NCBI RefSeq assembly: GCF_003589595.1
Contig: NW_020654289.1
Span: 1,395,112 to 1,459,111 of the forward strand
DNA: 64,000 bases
Source of the DNA: Hyposmocoma kahamanoa
Taxonomy: Eukaryota > Arthropoda > Insecta > Lepidoptera > Cosmopterigidae
Direction of reading: 5' to 3'
Of the stretch, positions 63,746-64,000 are shown piece by piece. The notes beneath the pieces are model-generated. The model was given only the letters and a program-made list of their open reading frames with translations. It searched no databases and was not told the DNA's origin. Positions within the stretch are counted from its first letter, which is position 1. The number at the start of each line of letters is the position of its first letter. The position numbers were made by a program, and so were the translations under genes.

Positions 63746-63855
63746 TTTACAGCTATGACCATAGGACCTGTAAAAAGCCCGAAACGTAGGTTTGTTTGAA
63801 AAATAAATAAATGCGATGTAGATCCGAAAAATAATTTCATTTCCTATTGTATTTT
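63746..63855 (-). mobile_element. R4 foldback, one arm and loop edge
   Basis: CTATGACCATAGGACCTGTA, AAAAGCCCGAAACGTAGGTT, TGTTTGAAAAATAAATAAAT, GATCCGAAAAATAATTTCAT, TTCCTAT. It is the right half of an R4 element. The left half is absent or beyond recognition. Confidence 0.6.
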
Positions 63856-64000
63856 TGTTAAAAGATTTTGCAGCTAATATTGATGTCTAATATGACCTCG
63901 TTGGACTATTTAAGTTTCCAGCAGCGTAAGAACGCCTTCCATGTCCTTCATAATGAGGAAATTTGCTGAAGTTCTTTTCATTCTGTTTAGTAAACTATTT

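Noticed and set aside
1..64000. CRISPR array, operon or phage-like system
   Set aside because: The repeats are dispersed, of variable length and not regularly spaced, and the DNA lacks bacterial gene density.

Overview
The window is eukaryotic, AT-rich, intergenic DNA from an insect, most likely a moth or butterfly (Lepidoptera). That assignment is inference. It rests on a lepidopteran-type mariner, Jockey-like and RTE-like LINE 3' ends of kinds common in Lepidoptera, tRNA-headed SINEs, many short terminal-inverted-repeat elements, and the complete absence of bacterial gene organisation. I found no host protein-coding gene I can support, no rRNA and no convincing functional tRNA. A 400-bp run of N at 7785-8184 is an assembly gap.

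Nearly everything recognisable is transposon debris. Coding relics are: a mariner with both inverted termini, an internal deletion and frame breaks (60925-61956); two short P-superfamily-like elements carrying the start of a THAP zinc finger (53755-54132, 58538-58917); and pieces of LINE reverse transcriptase at 1862-2250, 3107-3298, 22640-23060, 26220-26515 and 35016-35632. Shorter LINE 3' tails lie at 752-930, 4102-4225, 20575-20745, 29400-29620 and 41911-41982.

Non-coding families are named here only for reference. R1 is an approximately 300-bp repeat with an internal hairpin and an A-rich 3' end (over 20 copies, both strands). R3 is an approximately 445-bp repeat with related inverted ends (13 copies, several as inverted pairs). 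R4 is a foldback element. R5 is a repeat that twice sits directly upstream of R1. R6, R7/R8 and a 340-bp duplicate (15.9 and 45.2 kb) are further families. SINE-A, SINE-B and SINE-C have tRNA-like heads. Single MITE-like elements lie at 12.75, 19.16, 20.43, 24.9-25.4, 28.31, 28.83, 30.36 and 51.67 kb.

Layout: 0-5.6 kb, R5, LINE ends, R1, R3 and SINE-A. 5.6-16 kb, sparse with R1, R6, R7 and the gap. 16-29 kb, SINE-A, R4, several TIR elements and LINE relics. 29-37 kb, dense R1, SINE and LINE remains. 38-47 kb, mostly unrecognised AT-rich DNA. 47-56 kb, the densest part: R1 head-to-head, the R3 inverted pair, a TIR element with a 9-bp duplication, and a hAT-like element (52918-55820) filled with nested insertions, among them the P-like copy. 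56-64 kb, R1, SINE-A, second P-like copy, R6/R8, mariner and an R4 half.

The strongest candidates for something not yet described are the THAP-bearing P-like pair with 8-bp target duplications, the 51.67-kb element with CCTAGG-rich long termini, and the R5-R1 composite retroposon with a hairpin where several copies begin.
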